Positions 23,626 to 33,792 of a DNA stretch of 64,000 nt are shown in pieces; the stretch's first letter is position 1; every line of letters begins with the position of its first letter. Source of the DNA: Manihot esculenta (Eukaryota > Streptophyta > Magnoliopsida > Malpighiales > Euphorbiaceae); the NCBI RefSeq assembly GCF_001659605.2, contig NC_035178.2, positions 4,183,734-4,247,733 on the forward strand. The letters are read 5' to 3'. Both the position numbers and the translations under genes were made by a program. Under the pieces are notes generated by a model that was not told where the DNA came from, did no database searches, and saw only the letters and a list, made by a program, of their open reading frames with translations.

Positions 23626-26600
23626 CTTTGGTTTCAACTTCGGATTGTTTTGTGGGATTTTTTGTTAAGAGCTAATTAGCCTAGTAAAAGAAAGATATGT
23701 TTAAATAGGCAATGGAGCTGTGAAATAGATGGACATAGCCATGGTCTAATTATTGGTAATGGTTAATGGGATGGTTGGATTTTTATTCTTAACTATTTTA
23801 ACTTTGATTTTGTTTTTTTTTAAAAAAAATAAAAATAAAATAAGTTTTAAAACGAATTTAGTTCAATCTAAAGTATGGAAATTAATTAGTAAAATTATTG
23901 TTAAAATTTTAATAAACTGATTTGACCCAATTTCCAAATAAAGACTGATTCAATTGAAACATATATACTATTAATAACTCCAATTCTAAATTTAATATAA
24001 AAACTGATTCAATTGGAACGTATATACTATTAAACTCAATGTGGTATGACAATCCATTCAATTGGTTACATATGGAAAAAAGCTTCAGTATCTAAGCAGA
24101 GCAGTTACTGCACCAGGCTGGCTGCCTGCACACAAAAATCAGACGCAGACAAGCAATCTCACCAAATTTGAACTTAAAATTGGCAAGTTTTGATATTTTG
24201 TTAAGCCATCCCATGTCTGGAATTGTATGCCACAGACATAAACCAATTCCACGGCCAGATGGTTGAAGTAGTTGGGCCTATTATGTGTTTTTGTTTTGAG
24301 CCATTGGACTCTTGTTTATAGTGTTACATATATTGGGATGTAAATAGATAGCAAAAATTAAATTATCTTAATTTAAATTCAATTTATATTAATAATATTT
24401 AAATTTATTTTAAATTTAATTATTATTATTTAAATAAAATTTAAATTAATTTAATTTTATATATTTTAATTAATAATTTATATAAAAACATTTTTTATTA
24501 GTAATTTTCATTTAAAAAATTAATATTTTTAAAAAACATTTAAATTTTAATTTTTAAATAAATATATATAAAAAAATTATAAACATTATTATAAAATATA
24601 TATTAAATTAATTATTTATATAAACATATTCGAGCATAGACATTCTATAAATAAAATCCAAACTTGTAACTAATATTATTTTATAAATCCGAATAAACTC
24701 CAAACTTATCAATAATATTATTTTACAAATTCAAATTCATCTTAAAATATAATTATAATTATTCAAACACGCCCTATTAGAATTAGATTGGATCGGGAAC
24801 TAAAAATATCCAATCATTACTTTTTAGATAGCCTATAATTGTATAAATAAAAAATATATATATATATATTCCAATATCAAAAAGTCAAATTTATACCGGA
24901 GAGATCTATATATGCGGTCTATTATTTCGTGGTCATATTTATAGATTTAATTTGAAATTGAGACTCAACCAATGTATCATTTTCAATGTTATTCGCCATA
25001 ATTAAAGAAAAATTTAAGTGCCTTAAAATCATCTACAAAGTAACCAAAAATAAACCCACGAGAAAATCAGAATAAGCACAGCTTAGGTATCATAGATCAA
25101 TCCTTTAAAATATAGAGTATAGTTTATAGACCAATCCTTTAAAATGTTATATAGAAGATAAAATTATATAGAAAAATAAATTTTATTAAAATCATTATAA
25201 TTTACCAATAATTATTTTTTTTGATATTTACTTTTTATCCATTTAACTCTATTATTTTTTATATGAATTTTTAAATATTAATTATAATGTAATACATGAA
25301 TAAAAATAAATATGCATAAAATTACCTAAAATCAAAGTATATTCATAAATACTAAATACTCAATCAAATAACATGAGACAATTCAAATGAGCGACTCTAA
25401 GTAGCTTTATCTAATTTTTATTTCACAAAGTTTAATAATTAAATCACTATTTTGAAAATAAAAGTGATATATAATTTAAAACGAATAAGAATGAGTTTAA
25501 TAATTAATAAATTATATATATATATATACTTGTGCTTTCATTATATGTATTTTAATTAAATTTAGAAATATTTCTATATATAAATTTAATCTACCTTATA
25601 TTAAACTCGTATTACATAATTCAACACTTAAATTTTTTTATAATTAATCCATTCAAATAAAAAATTATTACATTCATATATTAAAAAGAGAATAAATATT
25701 TTAAATATCTAAAATATTTTCATAAATATTTAAATTATGACGTGATGGAATATTATTTAAACTACATTTTAATTCTTAAATTTTAGTATAATTAACATAT
25801 TAATTTTTATATTTTTAAAATTAAATTCTTATATTACTCTATATTTAATCAATCTAAAATTACAATTTTTCTTTCGGTTATAAATATTAATTTAAAACTG
25901 GTGGTCAAATTTCTAAAAGTATAATTCTTTTTTTTAATATTTTTTTTAAAAATTATGATCCATTTAAAAATTACTTGATATTATTTAAAAAAATTGAGAT
26001 TAAAAAAATATTTTTTGAAAATTTTAAAATTATCTGAAGTATTTTTAATAAACGAAAATAAAAAAATAAAAAAAGGTTAAAATTTAATTTAATATAATAA
26101 TTTAAATAAAAATTAATGAGAATTTAAATATTTTTTTAAATAAAAAATAAATGATTTTAATATTTTTAATTTAAAAAATAAATAATAAAAATATTTTCAT
26201 ATGTTTAATTAAAATAAATGAATGAAAAAATTAGAATCTAAACAGATTAATTATAAAAAAATTTAAATATTTAATTTTAAAAAATAAGAATTATATATTA
26301 ATTATATTAAAATTTTAAAATTAATATATAGTTTATTTATTTAAAAAAATAATAAATATAATTTTATATAAATATTTAATTTTAAAAATATAAAATTAAT
26401 TCATTAATTATATTAAAATTTAATAATTAAAATATAATTTACTCTTATGTTTTTCTTAAAACAGTGGGAAGGTTTTGTTAAATGGGTCCTCCAATGGGCA
26501 ACAAATGATGGTACGCACTTTATTTTTTTTGGGTCTCATCATTGTGTATCTTATTATTATTATTATTATTATTGCTTTAATTATGCTTGCAGTCTTGTCC

Positions 26601-27361
26601 CTCTTTCTTTCTTTCCCTCTATTTTCATTCTAATATTCGTTTTCCGTTATTTTAATTTTTTAATTAATTATATGTTTAACTTTTTTTAAAAAAAAATTAT
26701 ACACTTAATTAATGTGTGTAATTATTATAAATTTATTTTTTATACAAAATTAATTTAATAATTTTGAAATTAAAGTTTATTGTAAAGTTCATTTTATATC
26801 AATGTTTGATTTAAAATTTAATAAATTTTATACTCTTAGTTAAGCAAATAATAATGAATAAGGCCCACTTAGAATTTCTAATTGATATTGTTTGCTTCTC
26901 ACTTGTATTATGTAAATGTAGTATAATGAAGCGTAATCAATAAATCAACATTGGTTAAGCAGACAATCATTTTGTTCAGATTTTTTAAAACTATAATGTT
27001 TGAATTATTACATTATAAAAAAATTGAAATTGTGTCTGTCGTAACGCTCGATTTTATAATTAGTATTAGAATTAAAATTATAAATTTAAATCTTAACAGA
27101 TACTACAGAGAGGATTGTGATTTGTTGTTCAATTGCTATCTATCATTTTCCGCTAAAAACAAATTTTCTTTTAACTTAATTAAAAGCGCAATTATGACGG
27201 AAATGCCCCTAATCGTTCCATAGAGACATAATTGAATTGCATATTTATGATCAGTAGAAGGTGAGAGTGAGCTTTTCACCAGTCACCACTGCAGATTCAT
27301 CTGTCCCTCTCTTTCTCTGTCTCTCTCTCTTTCTGCTGCTACAGCTTGGATCTACCAGTTC
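23626..27361. other. long AT-rich spacer
   Basis: About 3.7 kb. It includes the phytosulfokine promoter (first few hundred bases), a short tandem duplication (23944-24061), very AT-rich DNA from about 24340 to 26450, a TTA microsatellite near 26550-26572, and a CT-rich leader (about 27295-27330) before the gene at 27362. No further gene is supported. The ORFs at 26447 and 26951 look random. Confidence 0.55.
23944..24061. repeat. tandem duplication, period about 59 bases
   Basis: ACTGATTCAATTG and the following ATATACTATTAA recur at 23944 and 24003 with a few substitutions. It lies in the phytosulfokine gene's upstream region. Confidence 0.7.
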
Positions 27362-27703
27362 ATGGCTGCCACTAACTCCACGAGTTGCTCCGGATTCTTC
27401 AATTTTCGCTCAAATTCCGACGAGGGCAGGGTCCAGCCTTCATCGAACCATGGCTCACCTGGGAGTGGAAAGCTTGATGGAGTTGCTATGTGGTTCATCA
27501 ATGGTGTGGCAAGTGCATTTTTTGCGTCCTTAGAGAGATGTTCTTGCGTCCGTATCGCTACCGTAGACGACGGCGATGAGGCTAAGGACGCACCCTTGAT
27601 TCTCAACGATGGAAACATGAGGCATGATTTTGCCACCATCAGCAGCAGGAGAAGGACAGGGAAAGGCAAGAAACAGAGCACTGGAGCATTTGAAGAGTGC
27701 TAG
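27362..27703 (+). CDS. small conserved-looking plant protein of unknown function
   Basis: Single exon, 113 residues, with an ATG following a CT-rich leader typical of plant 5' UTRs. The sequence has a polar serine/glycine-rich N-terminal third. A compact core follows (VAMWFINGVASAFFASLERC, then CVRIATVDDGDEAKDAPLIL and NDGN), then a basic tail (RRRTGKGKK). The core resembles short uncharacterised plant proteins I have seen annotated, but I cannot name a family or domain. The hydrophobic WFINGVASAFFASL segment is too short and too interrupted to call a membrane helix with confidence. Codon structure and composition differ from the AT-rich surroundings, which supports a real gene. Location and function are unknown. 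Confidence 0.6.
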   Translation: MAATNSTSCSGFFNFRSNSDEGRVQPSSNHGSPGSGKLDGVAMWFINGVASAFFASLERCSCVRIATVDDGDEAKDAPLILNDGNMRHDFATISSRRRTGKGKKQSTGAFEEC

Positions 27704-29001
27704 TTAATTTGGTTGGGCAAGCGAAAGAAAGAAACTGTGCGTTTTGGTACGTTAATTTATCATGGGGTTCTGGGATGTGTGAGATTTGGTCCTTATGGTT
27801 TAGGAAGAGCTTCCAAATGGCTATTAGACAAAAACAGAGTTGCACGTTTGATGGGTTTGAATCTCTTATGCATAAGATCAAATGAATTGAACCAATTCAA
27901 TATTTCATTTCCTTCCTTAGTTTTATTTACAGTTGAGTGAAATGAAAATACATTTGATTTTATAAAAATATCTACTAATTTATTTTAAATTTTTATACAA
28001 TATTTAATGAATAAAATTAAAAATATTAATCGTCATAATAAAAATTAAATAAAATTTTTTTATATAATATTAACGGTAAATAACTTTCTCTTATTTTATT
28101 GAAAAAATAAATATTTCAAAAGATTTAGAGGGATTTAAATTTGAGATTTCATTGATTTTCTATATCTTATAAAATTTAAAAAGATTATATTATTTCTAAT
28201 TAGGTAAAATTATAAAGATTTTAAATTTTAATATATTTATATTATTAAAATAAACATTTAAATTTAATCTCAATATACTTACAAATTTAGTTTAATTCTA
28301 AATCACTCACAAATTTAATTTAGTGGTAAGTATATTTAATTAAATTTAAAAGGTCTTATATTCTTAATTTTTATTTAAAAAAAAATTAATCTCAATGGCC
28401 CAATTTTTATATAAAATCTAGGCGTTATAAAAAAAAAAAGCTTGTTTAATCAGGTAATTGATGCTCATCTACTGACTGCTGCATACAGTGTGTATGAGTT
28501 TACTGCTGATGTTCATCTTCATCCCTCCTTTTAGGCTTTTACCCTTTGGGGAAATATTTTAGCTTAGAAAATCAAAGATAAAGCAAGTCCCAACTAATTA
28601 AAGTTGCTTTAAATATTCAAAAAGAGCTTTCTAGATAAGATGTTATTATCTGGATTAGTGGGAGTTGTTTGTTGCCAACTAATTTCTTTTACTTTTTTTT
28701 TTTCTTTCTTCTTAACTTTTCTAGGCATCCAATGATCCAACGTGCTTAAATGAAAGCATGAGTATCTGCATATCGATTTTAAGGTTTTGAAATCTATCAA
28801 TAATTTATAAAATCGGATTGAATTAATTTATGATAATATAATATTTATTTAACTTTAAGTTTTTCAACTTCATTTTAATTCGACTAAGTCAATAGGTTTA
28901 TATCTTTTTATATTATTTAATTAAATAGTTGATGGACCTTATAAAAATATTTAATTCGAGATTTTTTATTTTATTCTTAGTTTTTCATTTAGGGTCCTGT
29001 C
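27704..29001. other. spacer left of the young Copia element
   Basis: Trailer of the small gene followed by AT-rich DNA with no supportable gene. The last five bases (CTGTC, 28997-29001) are the target-site duplication of the Copia insertion. Confidence 0.6.
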
Positions 29002-29149
29002 TATTAGATAACAATACAGCTGTGATTAGTTATTGTAGATAAGTCTCTTCTGTAACTGAATAGCTTAGAGTCTTATCCTTTGTATTCTATAAATACTTGT
29101 AATTATAGACGTAATACATATCGAGACTAATATTCTATAACCATTTACA
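29002..29149 (+). repeat. 5' LTR of the young Copia element
   Basis: 148 bp, TATTAGATAAC to CATTTACA. A TATAAATA box at 29088-29095 is the probable promoter for the genomic RNA. By eye it is identical to the 3' LTR. Confidence 0.96.
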
Positions 29150-29161
29150 TGGTATCAGAGC
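29150..29161 (+). other. Copia primer-binding site
   Basis: TGGTATCAGAGC immediately follows the 5' LTR. It is the common plant Copia site complementary to initiator methionine tRNA, used to prime minus-strand DNA synthesis. Confidence 0.93.
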
Positions 29162-29243
29162 CCTATTAGGTATCAACTCTTTCCTTTCTTCTGTTTTTTT
29201 TTTTTTTTTTTTTTTCTCTCTCCCTGTTCTCGTTGTCTTCGTC

Positions 29244-32200
29244 ATGTCTTCCAACACAACAGCCCCTTCTCATCCTGCCGAGTCTTCCACCCAACCTGCT
29301 GTTTCCAATTCTTCTCTCCATCCATCTTTTGGAGTTTCTAATATCAAAAATTATGTCAATGAAGCTCTCAATTTCACCAACTACCTTCTCTGGCGTTCTC
29401 TCATTATTCCTGTTTTACAGGGTTATGATGTGTATGATCACGTTGATGGTTCAGTTCCTGCACCACCATGTGTATTAACAAATTCTGCTGGTGAATCTAA
29501 ACCAAATCCAGATTTCTTATTATGGAAACAAATTGACCGTCTCGTTTTATCTTGGATTCAGGCTACTCTTAGTCCTGATATCTTGCGTAGTCTCATCAAA
29601 CCAAATGTTGTTCTTACTGCTCAGCAAGCCTGGGAAGCTATCGAAACTCTGTTTCATGATCAAGCTCATGCAAAACTTCTTCAACTTAAAGCAGACTTTT
29701 ACAGCACTGTTAAGGATAATTCTACCATTGATGAATATCTTCAGAAATTAAAAACTGTTTATGATTCCCTCTGTTCTATTGGTCATGCTATTACTGAGGA
29801 TGACTTAGTTATGCAGATACTGGATGGTTTGCCTGTTGAATATGAAAATGTTGTCATCAATTTGACGGGAAAGAAACCTCTTCCTTCTTTTGCGGAGACA
29901 CGTACTTCTTTATATCTTCAGGAGTTGCGATTGCAAAGTCGCGCAAAGAAACAATCTCAGCCAGTTCCAAATCCGGCAAATTCGCAGACAGCGTTAGTTT
30001 CTACTGAACGCAATTCTTCTTCTAATCAACGAGGCCGTGGCGGTCGAGGTCGTGGTGGCCGTAATTCTGGTTACTATCATAACAATGGTGGTGATTCCTA
30101 TGGCAGAGGGGGTCGTGGTGGTCGTTCTGGACGAGGAGGACGTGGATATTATTACAATCAATCATCTTCTATGTATCATCCTGGATCCAATTTTTCAGGT
30201 TCATACAATGGTGTGCTTGGTCCTCGACCCACTGGTTTTTCTTCACCATATGCTGGTTTTCCACCTCAATCTGCTGGTTTTTCTCAACCCACACAGTGTC
30301 AGATTTGTTTAGAATATACCCATATAGCAAGAGATTGCCCACATTTTACTCGTTCTGGACAATTCTCGGGTGATCGATCCTTTGCTGCGGTTCAATTTCC
30401 TGAACCTGTGCATTCTGCGTGGCTACCAGATACAGGTGCTACTTCCCACATGACACCTAATCCAGGTATCCTGTCTTCGTGTCTTCCAACTCCCGTTTCT
30501 AATAATGTTGTGTTTGGTAATGGACATTCTCTTCCTGTCACTCATATTGGTTCAAATTCTTTTCCATTACCTAGTCGTGATTTACTTTTAAAAGATGTTC
30601 TTGTCGTCCCTTCTTTAACTCATAATTTAATTTCTGTTAAGAAATTTGCTCGTGATAATTCCTGTTCAGTTGAGTTTGATCCCTATGGTTTTTGTGTGAA
30701 GGATCTCAAGACGCGGACTCCACTTCTCAGTTGCAGTAGTCCAGGGGACCTTTATGAGTTCTCTCCTTCTTCATTTTCGTCTTCTTTGTCTGGTGGTTCT
30801 ACGAGTCTGATTGCTTCGGCAAATTCATTCGAGTTGTGGCATCGTCGTTTAGGACACCCTAATTCTTCCATTTTGTCAAAGTTATTTCGAACATCTAGTT
30901 TTAATAAAGTGTCTTGTACTGCTTGTCGATTGGGCAAGCATACTAAGTTGTCGTTTTCTCATTCTCATGTAAGAGCTTCGGCTCCTTTTGCCTTAATTCA
31001 TTCTGACGTTTGGTCTTCTCCTGTTTCATCTTTTAGTGGCTATCGATATTATGTGGTGTTTATGGATGATTACTCTCGATATGTGTGGTTATATCCTTTA
31101 AAACGAAAGAGTGAGGTTTATAATTATTTTGTTTCATTTGTGGCTTATGTAAAAACCCAATTTGGTGTTTTGATTAAGTGTTTGCAGTGTGATGGAGGTG
31201 GCGAATACATTAGCAATCATTTTCAACAGTTTGCTTCTAATAATGGTATCCGTCTGCAATTTTCTTGTCCGTATACGCCACAGCAAAATGGCGCGGCTGA
31301 ACGATTACATCGCACATTAATAAATATGGTCAGAACTTTGCTTACTCAATCCAATTTATCTTTGCAATTTTGGGTGGAGGCTGTGCATATGGCGGTACAT
31401 TTACATAATATTTTGCCTAGTGAGACATTACAATTTAAATCTCCTTATGAACAATTACTGGGTAAACCGCCTTCTTATACTCATTTACGAGTTTTTGGCT
31501 GTTCTTGTTTTCCTAACATCACAGCAACAGTGTCTCATAAGTTGGAAAATTGCTCAATTCATTGTATTTTCCTTGGGTATCCTGATACTTACAAGGGATT
31601 TCGTTGTTATAATCCGAAAACTGGCAAAGTGATTATTTCTAGACATGTGCTGTTTGACGAACATCAATTTCCCTTTTTACAGTTCCAGCAACATGTTTCT
31701 GCACAACCAGCAGCTTCTGTGCAACGTGGCTTCCATCTTCCTTCCTTTCCAAGGCAAGTACCATTGTTACAAAGTTGTTCGAGTAATAATAGAGCTCAGA
31801 ATCAGCAAGCTGTTACCGTACAGGACTGCCGTTCTCCTGTTCATTCAGAACCAACGGATTCTGGAAATCAGTCACCTGCGGATCATTTCGATACCACCAG
31901 TCCTGCTGTTGCGGATTCTACACCTATTGTTCCTAATGAAACACATAATGCCTTGACTCTTTTTCCTGCAGATTTGGCAATTACAGGTCCCTCAACTCAG
32001 ACTTTGCATCCCATGCAAACTCGTCTCAAAGATGGGATTCGAAAACCAAAGAAAATTTTCTCCTTGACTGCTCATGGTGATCAGAATCAGATTTTGCCCG
32101 AACCTAAAACCTATACAGAAGCTCAAAGACATCATGAATGGAGGAAGGCGATGTCTACTGAATATGACGCATTATTGCGCAATCAGACATGGAAGTTGGT

Positions 32201-33632
32201 TCCTAAGCCATCCAATGTTAATATTATAGGTTCGAAGTGGGTGTATAAAGTGAAACTTCGATCCGATGGAACTCTCGAACGGTACAAAGCCCGTTTGGTT
32301 GCACAAGGATATGCTCAGAAGCCTGGATTGGATTATGATGAAACTTACAGTCCGGTTGTCAAACCAACAACAATTCGGACTGTACTTTCTCTTGCTGTTT
32401 CGAGACAATGGCCGGTGCATCAACTAGACGTCAAGAATGCTTTTTTGCATGGGATTTTGAAAGAAAATGTTTATATGAAACAGCCACGGGGATTTATACA
32501 TCCGGCTTTTCCAGAATATGTATGTCAGCTTCAAAAGGCTCTTTATGGATTGAAGCAGGCGCCGCGGGCGTGGTTTGAGCGTTTTACGAATTTTTTGAAA
32601 ATGATTGGTTTCAAAGGAAGTCGTGCGGATTCCTCGATGTTTGTGCTGCGTGAGGGACAACACATGGCTGTGTTATTACTTTATGTGGATGATATAGTAT
32701 TGACAGCTTCGTCCCAAACTTTGATGAGTCGGCTATTACAGGTTCTTAAATCGGAATTTGCTATGTCTGATTTAGGAAGTTTGCACTATTTTCTTGGTAT
32801 ATCTGTCAAGCAAAATTTGGATGGGTTGTTTTTGCATCAATATAAATATGCAACGGATTTATTAAAGAGAGCAGGAATGGAGATGGCTAAACCTGTGTCA
32901 CCACCAACTCTTAATGAGTCCCTGTCTTTGTCATCCGATAGTGCTTTACTCAGTGATCCACAACTATACAGAAGCCTTGTTGGCGCTTTACAGTACTTGA
33001 CTTTTACTCGGCCGGACATTGCTTTTGCTGTTAACCAGGTGTGTCAATTCATGCATAATCCAAGAGAGAAACATATGCTTGCGGTAAAGCGAATTTTACG
33101 ATATGTCAAGGGGACTGTCCATTATGGTTTGCAATTTTATAAGGGTGGTTCGCAGACTTTAACAGCTTATTCTGATGCCGATTGGGCAGGTTGCCATGAT
33201 ACTCGCCGGTCCACTACAGGTTTTTGTCTTTATTTTGGTAACAATCTGATTTCTTGGTCTGCCAAGAAACAGCCAACTGTTTCACGATCAAGCGCGGAAG
33301 CAGAATATAGAGCAGTAGCTAGTACGGTGGCTGAACTGACTTGGATTACTAGTTTATTGCGTGAGCTTGGAATACAGCTTGAAGAGCCACCTGTGGTGTT
33401 TTGTGACAACATTAGTACTACATATATGTCAGCTAATCCCATTCAACATGCACGAACTAAGCATATTGAATTGGACATTCATTTTGTACGCGAAAAAGTC
33501 ATCTCTGGACACCTACAAGTTCATCATATTGCAAGTACTGATCAAACAGCTGATGTGTTTACTAAAGGACTTTCTGGGACACGTTTTCGTTTACTAAGAG
33601 ACAATCTATGTGTTATGCCACACATTGATTGA
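29244..33632 (+). CDS. Copia Gag-Pol polyprotein, full length
   Basis: 1462 residues in one frame. Gag occupies about residues 30-370, with an Arg-Gly-rich tract (about 263-300) and a CCHC knuckle (C352, C355, H360, C365). The protease motif DTGAT is at 396-400. The integrase zinc site is H533/H537/C558/C561 and its catalytic triad is D588, D650 and E686. Reverse transcriptase runs from about 970 to 1215, with D1062 in LDVKNAFLHG and YVDD at 1147-1150. RNase H contains D1311 (SDADW), E1352/E1354 (AEAEY) and D1388 (FCDN), ending near 1440. The order protease-integrase-RT-RNase H defines Ty1/copia. All catalytic residues I can check are present, so the element may be autonomous. The stop codon overlaps the polypurine tract. 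Confidence 0.97.
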   Translation: MSSNTTAPSHPAESSTQPAVSNSSLHPSFGVSNIKNYVNEALNFTNYLLWRSLIIPVLQGYDVYDHVDGSVPAPPCVLTNSAGESKPNPDFLLWKQIDRLVLSWIQATLSPDILRSLIKPNVVLTAQQAWEAIETLFHDQAHAKLLQLKADFYSTVKDNSTIDEYLQKLKTVYDSLCSIGHAITEDDLVMQILDGLPVEYENVVINLTGKKPLPSFAETRTSLYLQELRLQSRAKKQSQPVPNPANSQTALVSTERNSSSNQRGRGGRGRGGRNSGYYHNNGGDSYGRGGRGGRSGRGGRGYYYNQSSSMYHPGSNFSGSYNGVLGPRPTGFSSPYAGFPPQSAGFSQPTQCQICLEYTHIARDCPHFTRSGQFSGDRSFAAVQFPEPVHSAWLPDTGATSHMTPNPGILSSCLPTPVSNNVVFGNGHSLPVTHIGSNSFPLPSRDLLLKDVLVVPSLTHNLISVKKFARDNSCSVEFDPYGFCVKDLKTRTPLLSCSSPGDLYEFSPSSFSSSLSGGSTSLIASANSFELWHRRLGHPNSSILSKLFRTSSFNKVSCTACRLGKHTKLSFSHSHVRASAPFALIHSDVWSSPVSSFSGYRYYVVFMDDYSRYVWLYPLKRKSEVYNYFVSFVAYVKTQFGVLIKCLQCDGGGEYISNHFQQFASNNGIRLQFSCPYTPQQNGAAERLHRTLINMVRTLLTQSNLSLQFWVEAVHMAVHLHNILPSETLQFKSPYEQLLGKPPSYTHLRVFGCSCFPNITATVSHKLENCSIHCIFLGYPDTYKGFRCYNPKTGKVIISRHVLFDEHQFPFLQFQQHVSAQPAASVQRGFHLPSFPRQVPLLQSCSSNNRAQNQQAVTVQDCRSPVHSEPTDSGNQSPADHFDTTSPAVADSTPIVPNETHNALTLFPADLAITGPSTQTLHPMQTRLKDGIRKPKKIFSLTAHGDQNQILPEPKTYTEAQRHHEWRKAMSTEYDALLRNQTWKLVPKPSNVNIIGSKWVYKVKLRSDGTLERYKARLVAQGYAQKPGLDYDETYSPVVKPTTIRTVLSLAVSRQWPVHQLDVKNAFLHGILKENVYMKQPRGFIHPAFPEYVCQLQKALYGLKQAPRAWFERFTNFLKMIGFKGSRADSSMFVLREGQHMAVLLLYVDDIVLTASSQTLMSRLLQVLKSEFAMSDLGSLHYFLGISVKQNLDGLFLHQYKYATDLLKRAGMEMAKPVSPPTLNESLSLSSDSALLSDPQLYRSLVGALQYLTFTRPDIAFAVNQVCQFMHNPREKHMLAVKRILRYVKGTVHYGLQFYKGGSQTLTAYSDADWAGCHDTRRSTTGFCLYFGNNLISWSAKKQPTVSRSSAEAEYRAVASTVAELTWITSLLRELGIQLEEPPVVFCDNISTTYMSANPIQHARTKHIELDIHFVREKVISGHLQVHHIASTDQTADVFTKGLSGTRFRLLRDNLCVMPHID

Positions 33633-33639
33633 GGGGGGA
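33631..33639 (+). other. Copia polypurine tract
   Basis: GAGGGGGGA directly before the 3' LTR; it primes plus-strand DNA synthesis. It shares its first bases with the TGA stop of the polyprotein. Confidence 0.9.
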
Positions 33640-33787
33640 TATTAGATAACAATACAGCTGTGATTAGTTATTGTAGATAAGTCTCTTCTGTAACTGAATA
33701 GCTTAGAGTCTTATCCTTTGTATTCTATAAATACTTGTAATTATAGACGTAATACATATCGAGACTAATATTCTATAACCATTTACA
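33640..33787 (+). repeat. 3' LTR of the young Copia element
   Basis: 148 bp, same ends as the 5' LTR and no difference found by eye. It is followed by the target duplication CTGTC at 33788-33792. Confidence 0.96.
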
Positions 33788-33792
33788 CTGTC

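Larger units (their letters stand above)
29002..33787 (+). mobile_element. intact, recently inserted Ty1/copia LTR retrotransposon
   Basis: 4786 bp flanked by a 5-bp target duplication CTGTC (28997-29001 and 33788-33792). The two 148-bp LTRs (29002-29149 and 33640-33787) read as identical. A primer-binding site TGGTATCAGAGC (29150-29161), the plant Copia initiator-Met tRNA type, adjoins the left LTR. A polypurine tract GAGGGGGGA (33631-33639) adjoins the right one. The LTRs begin TATTAG and end TTACA, so the termini are TA...CA instead of the usual TG...CA. Compact size, very short LTRs and a single ORF recall the Ale/Retrofit lineage, which is an inference. Identical LTRs and an unbroken polyprotein indicate recent transposition. 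Confidence 0.97.
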
